64,000 nt of DNA from Saposhnikovia divaricata (lineage: Eukaryota; Streptophyta; Magnoliopsida; Apiales; Apiaceae), in the NCBI GenBank assembly GCA_036435485.1, contig CM071598.1, positions 182,724,148-182,788,147 on the forward strand. The letters are read 5' to 3'. Position numbers and translations under genes: made by a program. Under the pieces are notes generated by a model. The model was not told the origin of the DNA. It worked only from the letters and a program-made list of their open reading frames with translations, and made no database searches. Each line of letters opens with the position of its first letter. Position 1 is the first letter of the stretch. Of this stretch, positions 1 to 11,412 are shown in pieces.

Positions 1-851
1 GTATTCTAACGAGAAATAGAGGATGAATATACTGGGCTCTCGAATAAAAAAAACAGGGGAAATCTGCTTTGAATTAAACCAAAAAAAATGAGACAGAAAT
101 TAAGAACTTAAAATTAATAAAACTGAAATTAAAAAAAAAGTTTTTTTTTTTTTACACTAACAAATCAAACATGAAAATTTAGATCTTCAATTAAAAATTA
201 TGAAAGCCACAATAAAATTGAAATTTAAAGAGGCACAATTACTATTAAAACGAGAATTAAAATTACGAAAACAAATTCTTCAAATCGATACTTTCAATCC
301 CGTGTGGTTAGCGTTGCTACTTTGTCCACCCGAGAATTTACGAAAATAACGAAATAAAGAACAAGGAGAGAAATGAAAGAGAAGTGCAAGAAATTAAATG
401 AAACTTGAAATTTGCATAAAAATAAAGAGTGTTTACAAGAAGAAAAAAATATTACAACTAAAATTTTTGGAGATGAACTACTACAACATAATTCTAGTAT
501 GTAAGGTAATTGGTGTTTTTACAAGTGAAGAAATGAAGCCTATTTATAGGAAAATTTTAGGATTTTAGGTAGGTGTGGGTGAATCTTGGCCATTGATTTG
601 GTTTAGTGTTGGCTAAATCTTGGCCATCCATTTTGGTTTGGAAAAAAATGCACCACCACCCCTTGCTTTTCCTTTTCTTCTTGTTTTGGTCCTTCTTCTT
701 TCTCTTTTGCCCTTCCTTGACATTTATTTCTTTATTTTGTCATTTCTTCATTTTTTTCTCCAATTTCCTGAAATGCAACAAAATAATTTATTAAAATACG
801 AATTCAAACAATAAATAGGCAATAAAAATATGCAAAAATATGCACTTATCA
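1..851 (-). repeat. 3' LTR of the Athila-like element, partial
   Basis: This segment is nearly identical to 35416-36272 and ends on the plus strand in GCACTTATCA, the same end as the other LTR, so it is the U5-to-U3 outer part seen in reverse. About 1.8 kb of the LTR lies left of the window. A minus-strand TATA box (TATAAATA) lies at 541-548. It matches one at 35962-35969 in the other LTR. Confidence 0.92.
541..548 (-). promoter_or_regulatory. TATA box in Athila-like 3' LTR
   Basis: TATAAATA on the minus strand, kept in both LTR copies and preceding the likely transcription start of the element. The role is inferred from its position in the LTR. Confidence 0.5.
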
Positions 852-868
852 AATGCCCCCATACCTAT
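852..868 (-). other. 3' polypurine tract of the Athila-like element
   Basis: Read on the minus strand this is a purine-rich run containing GGTATGGGGGCATT that directly abuts the LTR start TGATAAGTGC. Position and composition fit the plus-strand primer of reverse transcription. Confidence 0.75.
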
Positions 869-2108
869 CTTTTGCTCGTCCTCAAGTAAAACAAAAAGAA
901 AAATGCAGAATGAAAAACCTATACTCACTGTCGTAGGAATCATGGGTAATTTTAGGTTTACCAACCCATTAAACCAATAGACGATCTCTACAGGAGGAGT
1001 GTTGTCTCCTAAGGGTTTACAGAAGATATACCCATAAAATCTTTGAGATAAGTCAGCAAGTATCCCAACTTTCCTCTTTTACTCTAGCTTTCATTGGTGT
1101 CAACAAAACAATTTTGTAGGAAAATATATGCCTTAAAGATTATTCTAATAATAGCCAAGTTATAGGTTCCCACAATCCACATGATTAGACTAAAAATTTA
1201 CAAAAAATCCCAAGGTGTGTAGTGAATTTAAGGCCCTTGATGGATAAAGTGCATACGAACATTTTCTTTTTTTCAACCAGTATTGAACTGAACCAATCTC
1301 TATCAAAACAAGTATCTAGCCAAACTTCACGTTCTTAGTAGTTAGACCGACTGTGCAATGGTTGAGGTCCCAAAAGACTTATGCATCAATACACATTTAG
1401 TGAGTTTTAGGTCAACAATCCCAGATCACAAGGGACCTTAGGGTGCTAGGCACAAAGTCCCCTCGGACTTACTTACTCGGGTTATCAATGAGCCCAACCT
1501 AGCCGATTTCCCTACTAAGAATTTATTATTACAAAATTACACTAGCACTCAACAAACATTTATTGACTCTCTTTCTTTCTTTTTTTTTTCATTTTATATA
1601 TATATATAATACTATAGGAGCAAGATTTCGCAAAGGTTTGATTCGACATTGTTCTAACATGTGGGTTCTCTCTCAGGTATCGAATAACATTCCTATACAA
1701 TTCTTCCATCAAAAGTCTTTTGCAAATGTGTCGTCTTGGACTTTTAAGCCAAAATTTGTTCGACACAAGTTTCATGAGGAAAACCTTACATGACTACGTT
1801 CAAATTATCTAAAGGCATTATACATATAATTTTCGAAAAATAGTCAACACCAACTAGTTCTAGAATTTAAAGAGTGGGAAGGACAACTAAGCTGAAATAA
1901 CTTTATTTTTGGATTTTTTAAAATTTTTAATTTTTTTTTGGATTTTTCAATTTTATGTATTTACACTAAAACCCTCCCCCATACCTAAATCATGCATTGT
2001 CCTCAATGTATGCAAAATGCAAGATAAATGACAAGGGAGAATGGTGAGAAAATACCTGATAAGGATGAAAGAGAGTTTGCAATTACCTACTGAAGAAACT
2101 TACTTGAA
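869..2108 (-). other. Non-coding 3' region of the Athila-like element with a second polypurine-like tract
   Basis: This is about 1.2 kb between the end of integrase and the 3' LTR. Athila relatives often carry an env-like frame here, but only short, unsupported frames are seen. At 1972-2009 a second purine-rich block (minus strand) repeats the wording of the true polypurine tract, with GAGGACAATGCATG followed by GGTATGGGGGAGGG. Confidence 0.6.
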
Positions 2109-2195
2109 TCATGGATCGATGAGGTAGATAACCTCTTCCTCGGGATCAATTGACAGCTCTAAAAATGGTTTGAGTCTTTGTCCATTAACTTTAAA
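2109..2195 (-). pseudogene. C-terminal tail of Athila-like integrase
   Basis: On the minus strand this short segment encodes a tail containing VNGQRLKPF and then DPEEEV, ending in a stop near 2109. It has the form of the last residues of Gypsy integrases, after the GPF/Y-type module. It is cut from the rest of the integrase (16840-17595) by the Sirevirus at 2201-16834. The break lies exactly at the 5-bp duplicated target TATAT. The longer open frame that runs on into the LTR of the inserted element is a chimera and not a real product. Confidence 0.7.
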
Positions 2196-2200
2196 TATAT
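2196..2200. repeat. Target-site duplication TATAT of Sirevirus 1 (partner at 16835-16839)
   Basis: The five bases before the left LTR equal the five bases after the right LTR. This proves insertion into the host Gypsy element and fixes both element ends. Confidence 0.9.
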
Positions 2201-3247
2201 TGAAAGGCAGAGTGTGTAAACTTGTAACACTATAACTAATGTAACTCAAACTAAAGGAAAAGATACTTAACCAGAAGACAATCAAGAACAAGAAGTCACA
2301 AGAAATCAACACTAAATGAAGACAAGGTAATTGATACAATTCAACATGTTAACTATGATCAATCCAAGAAGAAATCATTGAGAGAAGTTCAAGTCAAAGT
2401 TGTTCATGCCTCAGTGATTTGGAAAGCCAAGAATCAAGATCATAACTATCAGTATCAATAAGACCAATTGATTTCAAGTGAACAAGAAGGAAAGCAAATA
2501 TTGGAAAGCCATATTTCTAATTGGATATGGTAACTTATTCAAGAAGCAAAAACCCTATCAAGACTAGTCACTTATGAACCAGACCGTTGCATCAAGTGTC
2601 AGGACATTGATAGCAAGTTTATGTCAGTAATAAAGATCCATATTCAAGAGCTTAGTGAAGAACAAAGAAGACATCACAAGTTCAAGATGTGCATTGAAGT
2701 TTCAAGTTGAAGAACAGAATATTTTCTAAGTACTAAATATTCTAGATGACCAAGTAGAAGTTTCTAAGTAGAAGTTCTACTTAGAAATTCGAGATGGCTA
2801 AGTAGAAATTCTCAAGTAGAAGTTCTACTTAGAGTGCAGCTTCAACATGACACATGGCATCTTCTGATTGGCAGATTTCCAAGCTTTCAAGATAAGGCAA
2901 GATTTATGTGGACATCATTGGGCCACGTACATCTTAGTCTTTGAAGACTACAGGACATAGATTACATGTAGTATAAATAGAAGTACTTGTGTGATGTTTT
3001 AGTAAGTGAGCAATTCTTAAGAAAAACACAAGAGAAAAAGAGAGAGTGCATTCACAGAGCTTAGTATCATTCACTTCTCTCTGAACTTCTGTTATACTTT
3101 GTAATGAATGTTGTAGCAACCCTTTCAAGTTATATATAAGACATATATTCCTTGAATCTGTGTGTTCATTTATTGCATCGTATTTATTGCTTCTCATATT
3201 CGAAAAGTTGTATTCACCCCCCCTCTACAACACATTTGGACCTAACA
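2201..3247 (+). repeat. 5' LTR of Sirevirus 1
   Basis: Starts TGAAAGGCAG and ends GGACCTAACA, and matches 15780-16834 almost base for base. It has a TATAAATA box at 2972-2979. At about 2735-2840 it carries a cluster of inverted motifs built on AAGTAGAA/TTCTACTT. Confidence 0.93.
2972..2979 (+). promoter_or_regulatory. TATA box of Sirevirus 1 LTR promoter
   Basis: TATAAATA is present in the same place in both LTR copies (second copy 16559-16566), about 270 bp before the LTR end. It is the likely core promoter of the genomic RNA. Confidence 0.6.
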
Positions 3248-3249
3248 AT

Positions 3250-3261
3250 TGGTATCAGAGC
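3250..3261 (+). other. Primer binding site of Sirevirus 1 (initiator tRNA-Met)
   Basis: TGGTATCAGAGC lies two bases after the 5' LTR and is complementary to the 3' end of plant initiator methionine tRNA. It is the usual Copia primer site. Confidence 0.9.
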
Positions 3262-3941
3262 TAAATGTTTAACATACAAAACATAGATCCTTGTGTTGAG
3301 TAGAAGAATCGTGAGTTTTCATTTTCTAGATCTACTTTTCATTTTCTTGAAAAGTGTGCCTTAAATTGTTTGTATTGAAAACTCATCTAAAAAATTATTT
3401 AAATGCTCCAGGTGTGATTATTTAGCTTGGATGTATTTTCATTAATTTTTGTGAATTAATCTGGGTACTTTCATATTTGGTGTTCTTGAGTGTTCATCAT
3501 CTGTTCTTATCAAAGAAGACTACCCAAAAACTTTTTGATCTCCTTTTCAATAGTAAAAGAATAAAAAAAAGGTGTTTTTGGACTTTGTGATTTACATTAT
3601 TCACGGACGAAAGTGAAACAAAACATATTCATTACCTAGCACGTGGGTTAGGTGGGTTAGGTGAGTAAAGCATTCAAAGTCAAAAGGTGTTAAAGAGATA
3701 ATATTGTTTATTCAATATTAAAGTAATCTGCAGAAAAATTATTCTAAGGACAAAAGTTCTACATAGAATTTCTACTTGAGAATTTCTACATAGAATTTCG
3801 ACTTGGACAATTTCTACTTGGTGATTTCGACTTGAGCAAAATTTCTACTTAGAGAAATTTCGACTTAGGCAAAAGTTCTACATATAAATTCTACATAGCC
3901 TAGTCTTGGGTACTTAGAAACTTTTAGTGACCAGAATTGAG
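3262..3941 (+). other. 5' leader of Sirevirus 1 with repeat cluster
   Basis: Untranslated leader between the primer site and the gag ATG, with no convincing frame. From about 3755 to 3905 it holds short alternating words (TTCTACTT, TTCTACATAGA, TTTCGACTTG). These resemble both the LTR cluster and the array after pol. The same stretch could form RNA hairpins or act as DNA-level binding sites. Confidence 0.6.
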
Positions 3942-6395
3942 ATGGCTCCTAAAAATGCATTCAAGATCCCAATGTTCAACAAAGATCACTATGAAGAATG
4001 GGTTTTCAGAATGAGACTATATCTAGAGACTGTTAACCCTGAATATCTGGAAGTCCTTGACAAGGGTAAATTTGTCCCAATGGTGGTTATTCCTTCACAT
4101 ACGGAAGGAGGAGTGGTTATACCACCTCGGTCTGAGCCTAAAAAGGTCTCGGAGTTTTCGGATGCTGATAAGGAACAAATAGCTTGTGATACTGCCGTTC
4201 GATAAACCTTGATGGAATCTCTTGATCATGAAATGTTTAATATAGTCAAAGGTCTGACTACAGCGAAGAAGATTTGGGACAAGATAGAAGTTGTCATGGA
4301 AGGATCTGCAGAGGTCAGAAGCAACAAGACACTCATACTCAAGATGGAGTATGACACCTTTAGAATAAGGAAAGGAGAAGGCATAACAGATGTCTACCTA
4401 CGATTCAGTCAGTTGGTATTGGATTTGAATCTGAGAGGTGTAACTCTCCCCATGGTTGAGACTAATACGAGATATCTGAGGAACCAGCCAAAAAGCATTG
4501 AACACAGGGTTTACGCAATAAGAGAAACCAGAGATTTACATACAACTTCTCTGGAAGAATATTATGGAATATTAAAGACCTATGAGCTGGAAACACTTCA
4601 AGATCAAGCATGGGACAATGATTCAAAGGGAAAAGAAAGTGCATCAGGATTAGTTGCTGATGAGGAAGAGTCTAAGAAGGCAATGGTTGTAGCAAAGCCT
4701 AAATCATCACTTGCACCACATCAAGTTGATAATGATGACGAGTGCGCATCTGACAGTGATGATGACTACTACACCCAAGAAGAGCTGGACAACATGGACG
4801 ATAGTGTCGTGGCATACATGGCAAGGAAGTTCAGCAACATGAGATTTAGAAAGAGCAACCGACCACAGAGAAAATCTTCATCTTATTATCGGGCTGCTAG
4901 GGGTGGTGGTAGTTCGTCAGGCTACAAAGGAAAAGGCAAGAATACCAGCTACAAATCTCCTTTGGATTTCAAAATGAAGTTCAAATGCTATAATTGTGGT
5001 GAAGCTGGACACTTTGCCTCGGACTGCAAAAAGCCTAAACAGACTTATCCAAAAGAGACATTTGAAGCTCTCAAAAGCAACTATGAAGCATTGTTGAAGG
5101 AAAGACATGGAAAACGAGCTTTATTGGTGACAGAAGGAAGAGCTAGGGATGATTCAGATGAGGAAGATGTTACTCATGTAGCAAACTTTGCCCTCATGGC
5201 TGAGACATCAGAGGAACCAGAGGTACCAGTTCTGACTCTTAAAGTAGAAATGTCTATTGATGATTATAAGGAATAGAACGGGGCTCTTAGTGAAGAGATC
5301 TATATGTTGTGCAAAAGCCTAGACTCTTCTCAAAAGGAACAGAAAACACTTGTTGCCAAATGCAGAATGCTTGAGGCAAAAGTGGAAGAGCTAGAGGCTG
5401 CTTGCACTGTAGATACTTCCCTAAGAGACTTTATTAAATCTCTGGAACACAAGCTCGTCCTTAAGGAAGAAGTAGAAGCATGTCTTAGGAACAATCTAGC
5501 TGAGTTAGAAACTAAATGCGAAGCTTACAAACCAGCTGCTAGTAAAGTGTATGTAGATAATGACACATTTAAGAGGATAACTGGAGTAGGTGTAGGACTT
5601 GATTATTCTGACCTTCCTAAGAAAGAAGGAAAGAGACCTATTGACCCTAGTTCCAGTGACTTTAAAACGGAAACACCTAGAATTCTTAAATCCGCTGTCA
5701 AACCTATGTACAAACACCTTGTTCCTAGAATAGAAGAAGAAGAGACTGAATTGATAGCTAGATATGAGATTGAGATGGAAGATCGCCAGAAAGCACAACC
5801 TGTAACTCCTATCAAACAAGTTAAAATCAATTTCCCTAGAGATGAATCTAGACTAGGATTAGGAGCTAAGGCTGTTAAACAACAAGGAAAGAGAGAGAAA
5901 GGCATAAAAGAGGTTAAGGCTGAACGAATAAAGAAAGCATGTTATCATTGTAAATCTACTGAACATCTTTCTTATGCATGCAAAGCTAACATGAATGTTC
6001 CTGCTGCACATGCCATGCCTACCACACATACAATGAATAATCTGCATCAGAATCATGCACAGTGTGGTCAACCTAATTGTATGCCATGCACTTTTAACAT
6101 CATGCAAACTTTTGTGCATTTAATGAATGCATCTAGCCAGTCATGCTCAAATACTGTTGCTAGTTCAAACATCAAGAAAAAGTATGGGAGAGCCAAGACT
6201 GTCAGTCCTCCTAAAGTTAGGAGTGACAAACCTTCTCCTAAGACTGACAAATCTGTCAAGTCTGAGAAAGGAAAGGAGATAGTCGAAAGCTCTAGTAATG
6301 TGAAGAAAAGTGCATCTCCTGTTGTTAAATCTGTTGATTCTCGATCTTATCGAAAAGCCGGGCCCAATCAAAGTTGGGTTCCGAAGAATGTCTAA
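3942..6395 (+). pseudogene. gag: Sirevirus 1 gag, broken by two stops
   Basis: Nucleocapsid/capsid polyprotein frame. The ATG at 3942 is preferred over the GTG five codons upstream. The N-terminal part has the Copia gag core (FKIPMFNKDHYEEW onward, then the retrotrans-gag helical region). A CCHC zinc knuckle (CYNCGEAGHFASDC) is at 4987-5028. A second cysteine-histidine motif (CYHCKSTEHLSYAC) is at 5940-5981, a Sirevirus trait. A basic C-terminal region ends in AWVPK-like residues. In-frame stops lie at 4203-4205 (TAA) and 5274-5276 (TAG), with the same frame continuing after each. Pol follows in the -1 frame and overlaps the end. The stops were judged from frame continuity and from the intact homologue at 56029-58398. 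Confidence 0.88.
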
Positions 6396-9300
6396 CCAAT
6401 CTGTCATTGCAGGGCGTTAAGCAGAATAGAAATAAAGTCATATGGGTGCTAGACAGTGGTGCATCGAGGCATATGACTGGAAACAAGTCCCTGCTTACAG
6501 AGTTGGTTATGAAGGCTGGCCCTTATGTTACCTTTGGAGATGACAGCATAGGTGTGACTAAGGGATATGGCAAACTGAAAACTGGCAATGTCATCATTGA
6601 AGATATTTCCTATGTTGAGGGACTAAAGCACAATCTGTTGAGTATTAGTCAATTCTGTGACAAAGGTTACGAAATTGTCTTCAACAAGAAAGGTGTATCA
6701 ATCACTCACATCAAGGAAGGCTCACTAGCTTTGAGAGGAGTTCGAAAGGCAGATCTTTTTGTTGCAGATATGGATTCAGCAAATCAGAATGAGGTCACCT
6801 GTTTCTACAGCAAAGCCTCGGATGATGAAAGCTGGTTATGGCACAAAAAGCTATCTCACTTAAACTTCAAAACGATGAATGCTCTCGCGAGGCGAGAATT
6901 GGTGAGAGATCTACCTCAAATGGAGTTCGCTCCAAAAGGACTCTGTGAAGCTTATGAAATAAGAAAGTCGAAGCGAGCATCGCATAAAAGCAAAGAAATT
7001 TCTAGTATTACTGAGCCTCTGCAACTTCTTCATATGGATTTGTTTGGCCCAGTGAATGTCCTATCTTTGTCTAGGAAAAGATATGCATTGGTAATCGTGG
7101 ATGGCTTCTCCAAGTATACATGGGTATTGTTCGCAATGACGAAAGACGAAGTACCTTTCTTAATCATTGATCACATCACTCAAATTGAGAATGTTTCAAC
7201 ACTTACTGTGAAGACGATTAGATCAGACAATGGCACTGAATTCAAAAATGCAGTGCTGAATGACTTCTGTGTATCTAAAGGAATACGTCGTCAGTATTCA
7301 GCCCCGAGAACTCCACAACAAAATGGAGTAGTTGAAAGGAAGAATAGAACTTTGGTTGAAGCAGCAAGAACTTTGTTGTATGATTCAAAACTTCCTTTGT
7401 ACTTCTGGGCCGAAGCAGTGAGTACCGCTTGTTACACTCAAAATAGAACCTTGATCATAAAAGATAAAGAAAAGACACCATGTGAGCTAATGAACAACAG
7501 AAGACCAACAATCAAATACTTTCATGTCTTCGGAGCAAAATGCTATGTGCTTATAGATGATGAAAATCTAGGCAAGTTTGCAGCAAAAGCTCGTGAAGGA
7601 ATCTTTATTGGTTATTCTACAGATGTGGTGGCAACTTATAGAGTGTTCTTGGTGAATGATCGAAAAGTGACTGAAAGTTACAACGTCAGATTCGACGATA
7701 CCAAACTCTCATCAATTTCAAGAGATTCTAGTGAACCTGAGTCCCTAAAATTTCAGAATCTGGACTTAGAAGATCTTGAAGATGAACCTGAGTTGGTTGT
7801 TCCATTAAATGTTCCAAGCGTACATGAAGAACCTGAGTCTAGTGAACAAGCTAATTCTACAAGATCAGGATAGACTTCTTCAGTACGAACCGGCAACAAC
7901 TCAGGGGGAGTAAATAGCAGCTCAAGGACTACTGTTCAAGGCTCAAGCCGAGTTGACTCTAGTTCTGTAGGAGCTGGCACTAACTCAGGGGGAGTTAGTG
8001 AAAATAATCAAAGTAGTCAGCACCCCAACTCAGAAAGTCAAGCTGAATCATCAAGACAATTTCCAGGTGAACGGGTATGGAATAGAGACCATCCGTTTGA
8101 GTTAATTATTGGTGATCCAGATGCTGGTGTGACTACTAGAAGAACTGCAAGAGCTGACATGGCAAATATCTTCTTATATTCTGGGTTCTTATCCAAGCTT
8201 GAACCTAAAGAAATAGAAGAAGCTCTTGGCAATGCTGATTGGGTGATTGCAATGCAAGAGGAACTCAATCAGTTTGAAAGGCAGAAAGTTTGGAAACTGG
8301 TACCCCGACCAAAGAACATATCCGTAATTGGAGCTAGGTGGGTATTCAGAAATAAACTGGATGAAAACGGACTTGTAACACGAAACAAGGCTCGTTTGGT
8401 TGCAAAAGGTTATTCTCAGCGAGAAGGAATTGATTATGATGAAACCTATGCACCAGTTGCAAGACTTGAGGCAGTCAGGATGTTCTTGGCATTTGCAGCA
8501 CATAAGAACTTCAAGGTTTTCCAGATGGATGTGAAAAGTGCCTTCCTGAACGGAGAGTTAGAAGAAGAAGTGTATCTGGAACAGCCGCCTGGCTTCGTTG
8601 ATCCAGAACATGCAGATTTTGTGTATCTACTCTTCAAATCTGTCTATGGCCTCAGGCAATCCCCAAGACGATGGTATGAAACCCTATCCTTATTCTTAAT
8701 TGAAAATGGTTTTGTTAGGGGAGTAATTGATAAAACATTGTTCTATAAAGTTGTGAGAAATGACTTAATACTTGTTCAAGTATATGTGGACGATATTATT
8801 TTTGGGTCATCAAATGAGCGCTTGTGCGAGAAATTTGCCAAGCTAATGCAGGAAAAATATGAGATGAGCATGATGGGAGAGCTGTCCTTCTTCCTTGGAT
8901 TACAGATCAGTCAGAGAAAAGATGGTATCTTTATCTGTCAATCCAAGTACGTCAGAGATTTACTCAAGAAGTATAATCTAGAAGATGCATCAGCAGCTAA
9001 GACTCCCATGGCAACAGCCACGAAGCTTGATGAAGACAAATCAGGTAAATCAGTTGACATCACAAGCTATCGAGGTATGATTGGCTCACTCCTCTATTTA
9101 ACTGCAAGTAGACCCGATATAATGTTCGCAACTTGTTTATGTGCAAGGTTCTAAGCGGATCCTAGAGAATCACATCTCGTAGCCGTCAAAAGAATTTTTA
9201 GGTATCTCAAGGGCACACCAAATCTAGGGATTTGGTACCCAAGAGATACAGGTTTTAATCTTATTGGCTATTCGGGTTCAGACTATGCAGGTTGCAGGAT

Positions 9301-9734
9301 TGATAGGAAAAGCACATCTGGTGCTTGCCAATTTCTTGGCAGAAGATTGGTGTCCTGGCAAAGTAAAAAACAACATACAGTATCTACTTCTACTGCTGAA
9401 GCTGAGTACATTGCCGCTGGAAGCTGTGTAGCTCAAATACTGTGGATGAGGAACCAATTGAAGGATTATGGCATGGAGCACAAGAAAATTCCAATCATGT
9501 GTGACAACACAAGTGCCATTGCCATAACCAACAATCCTGTAGATCACTCAAGAACCAAGCACATCGACATCAGGTATCAGGTATCACTTCATAAGAGAAC
9601 ATGTCGAGGAGGGGACTGTGGAGCTACATTTTGTGCCCACAATGCAACAAATTGCAGATATATTCACCAAACCTCTTGATGAAGTAACATTCAATAAGTT
9701 GGTTGGTGGATTGGGAATGCTTAACACAAGTTAG
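6374..9734 (+). pseudogene. pol: Sirevirus 1 pol (protease, integrase, RT, RNase H), broken
   Basis: Copia-order polyprotein in the -1 frame relative to gag. Visible in order: protease DSGASRHMTG near 6450; integrase zinc region from about 6840; integrase core with HMDLFGP, DNGTEF and VERKNR; reverse transcriptase with YVDD near 8786; RNase H with STSTAEAEYIA near 9385. Lesions: TAG at 7871-7873, TAA at 9152-9154 (Gln in the sister element) and a tandem 7-bp duplication near 9571-9585 that shifts the frame. The second Cys of the integrase zinc CxxC is Tyr (CEAY; the sister has CDAC). After the shift the frame runs to the TAG ending at 9734. There is no single translatable product. Confidence 0.9.
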
Positions 9735-10019
9735 TAAAGCCTTCTATCTGTAAAATCCATGTTTATGTTTGTATGTGCAAGCTACTCAATCATTATGTGC
9801 TTAGACTTTAAAATGCCTAATTAATGATTGTTATAGGTTGCATATAGTGTGTTTTTTGCATAAATTCCTTGTGTTTTAAGTGTCTTTTATAGCACAAATC
9901 TGTGAATTTATGCTTGTTAGATTGCATGATCATAGGGGGAGTTAAATTCATAATATTCTAAATATTGCATGATTTTATGATGAATTTACCTATGAGTTTC
10001 ATGTAATTAGAGGCCTTAG
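9735..10019 (+). other. Spacer after Sirevirus 1 pol
   Basis: AT-rich, no frame. The purine run GGGGGAG near 9940 is not followed by LTR sequence and is therefore not the polypurine tract. Confidence 0.5.
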
Positions 10020-10840
10020 AATTAAAAAACTTCAAAATTTCGAGTTAGGTCCTATCTCGAAACTCATCTAGAAATTCGACTTGAATTTCGACTTAAGCTG
10101 TCAGAGTGAAGTTTTTTGAAAAATTCTAAGTCTGGGAAGAATTTCGAGTTGGCTATCTCGAAATTCATCTCGAAATTCGACTTAGAGTTCGAGTTCGAGT
10201 TACCAGTGTGCCTAGTTCTATCTTCAAAATATTCGAGATAAAGTCAATCTCGAATTTTATCTCAAAAGTTGAGATGAGGTTTCCATCAAGGGAATATTTT
10301 GAAAAGAACTGAGAATTAACTTCGAGTTAGTCTATCTCGAAACTCAACTCGAATTTCGACTTGATGTTCGAGATAGAGTTCTCAGTTAAGCTAAAGGGAA
10401 TTTTTCGAGTTACACTCCTAACTCGAAACATATCTTGAATTACCCAGGGGGTATTTTGGAAAGAATGAGATTAACTTCGAGTTAGTCTATCTCGAATTTC
10501 GACTTGATGTTCGAGATAGAGTTCTTAGTCTATCTCGAAACTCAACTCGAATTTCGACTTGATGTTCGAGATAGACTTCTAACACGAAAAGTATCTTGAA
10601 TTTCCCTGTTTTTCTTAAGAGGGGAATTTTCCAAGTTTACTACAAGTTAATAATGTTCGAGATAGGATTTCCCTATAGTTTCTGCTGTAAAAATTGGTTA
10701 AAGTGTTCATTTGTGCTTAAATGTTCGAGATAGAACATTTCTATCTCGAACTTTATCTCGAAGTTCGACTTGATGTTCGAGATAGAGATGTTCGAGATAG
10801 AAATGTTCGAGATAGAGTTCGACTTAGATGTTCCCTGTAT
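10020..10840. repeat. Dense array of inverted TTCGAGATAGA / TCTATCTCGAA motifs
   Basis: About 0.8 kb between pol and the env-like frame is built from more than twenty copies of short words such as TTCGAGAT, TATCTCGAA and AATTTCGACTTGATG, in both orientations and with irregular spacing. Adjacent copies often pair as perfect or near-perfect palindromes. One longer block (near 10440-10560) contains an internal duplication. Sireviruses are known for palindromic repeated motifs in their non-coding parts. This exact array is described only from the sequence here. Confidence 0.85.
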
Positions 10841-10897
10841 GGACTTGGTAATTTTCACTCTTTTTAACAGGGACATTTTTGTCATTTCACATTCATC

Positions 10898-10905
10898 TAT
10901 ATATA
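10898..10905 (+). promoter_or_regulatory. TATA-like box upstream of env-like frame
   Basis: TATATATA followed by a pyrimidine-rich stretch, about 0.5 kb before the env-like ATG at 11413 and directly after the repeat array. It could serve as an internal promoter. This is inference, supported by a similar box before the env-like frame of the second Sirevirus (52268-52273). Confidence 0.4.
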
Positions 10906-11412
10906 CATCTCTAACTCGATGCCTAATTCACTTTACCTAATTTCATTTTCACAGCAGCCGTTTCACAAAAACAGTGCGATTTCACAGACTTCATACAATT
11001 AACCCGTGTTTTTGTGATTAAACTCATACTAATCACGAATTACTCCCAAATTTTTGACTGTTAATCACTGTGTTATCATTAATCATTGTGATACTGTGTT
11101 TTGTAACCGCATATACACGCGCATATACATACACACAAACATCAAGTTTTGTGTAACTGTTCAAAACACGATTTCATATTCTCCATATATACACACGATT
11201 TCACTGATAAACACACGAATATTCATCTTTGTTGAATATTCAGATTTAGTATTGGCTATTGATTGAATCCCGTAGTTTAATTTCTAAAAGGGACTTTTGT
11301 TGTTCTTGGTAAATTAAAAGGGATACAATCTTTAATTCGTAATTTACTTGTTTTTCAAAATTAAAAAAAAATAAAAAATTCACATCTTTTTAAGAAAAAC
11401 ATTTAAATTAAA

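Noticed and set aside
606..794. Short frame repeated at 36027-36215
   Set aside because: Lies inside the Athila-like LTR. It is repeated only because the LTR is, and its Phe/Leu-rich composition follows the T-rich DNA.
2109..2339. 76-codon frame across the Sirevirus 1 left end
   Set aside because: The first half is LTR sequence and the second half integrase tail. It is a chimera created by the insertion.
3250..3261. tRNA-like sequence
   Set aside because: TGGTATCAGAGC is a primer binding site; no cloverleaf surrounds it, and the same holds at 24153, 37901 and 58436.
9940..9950. GGGGGAG run after Sirevirus 1 pol as a polypurine tract
   Set aside because: No LTR start follows; the true tract is at 15769-15779.
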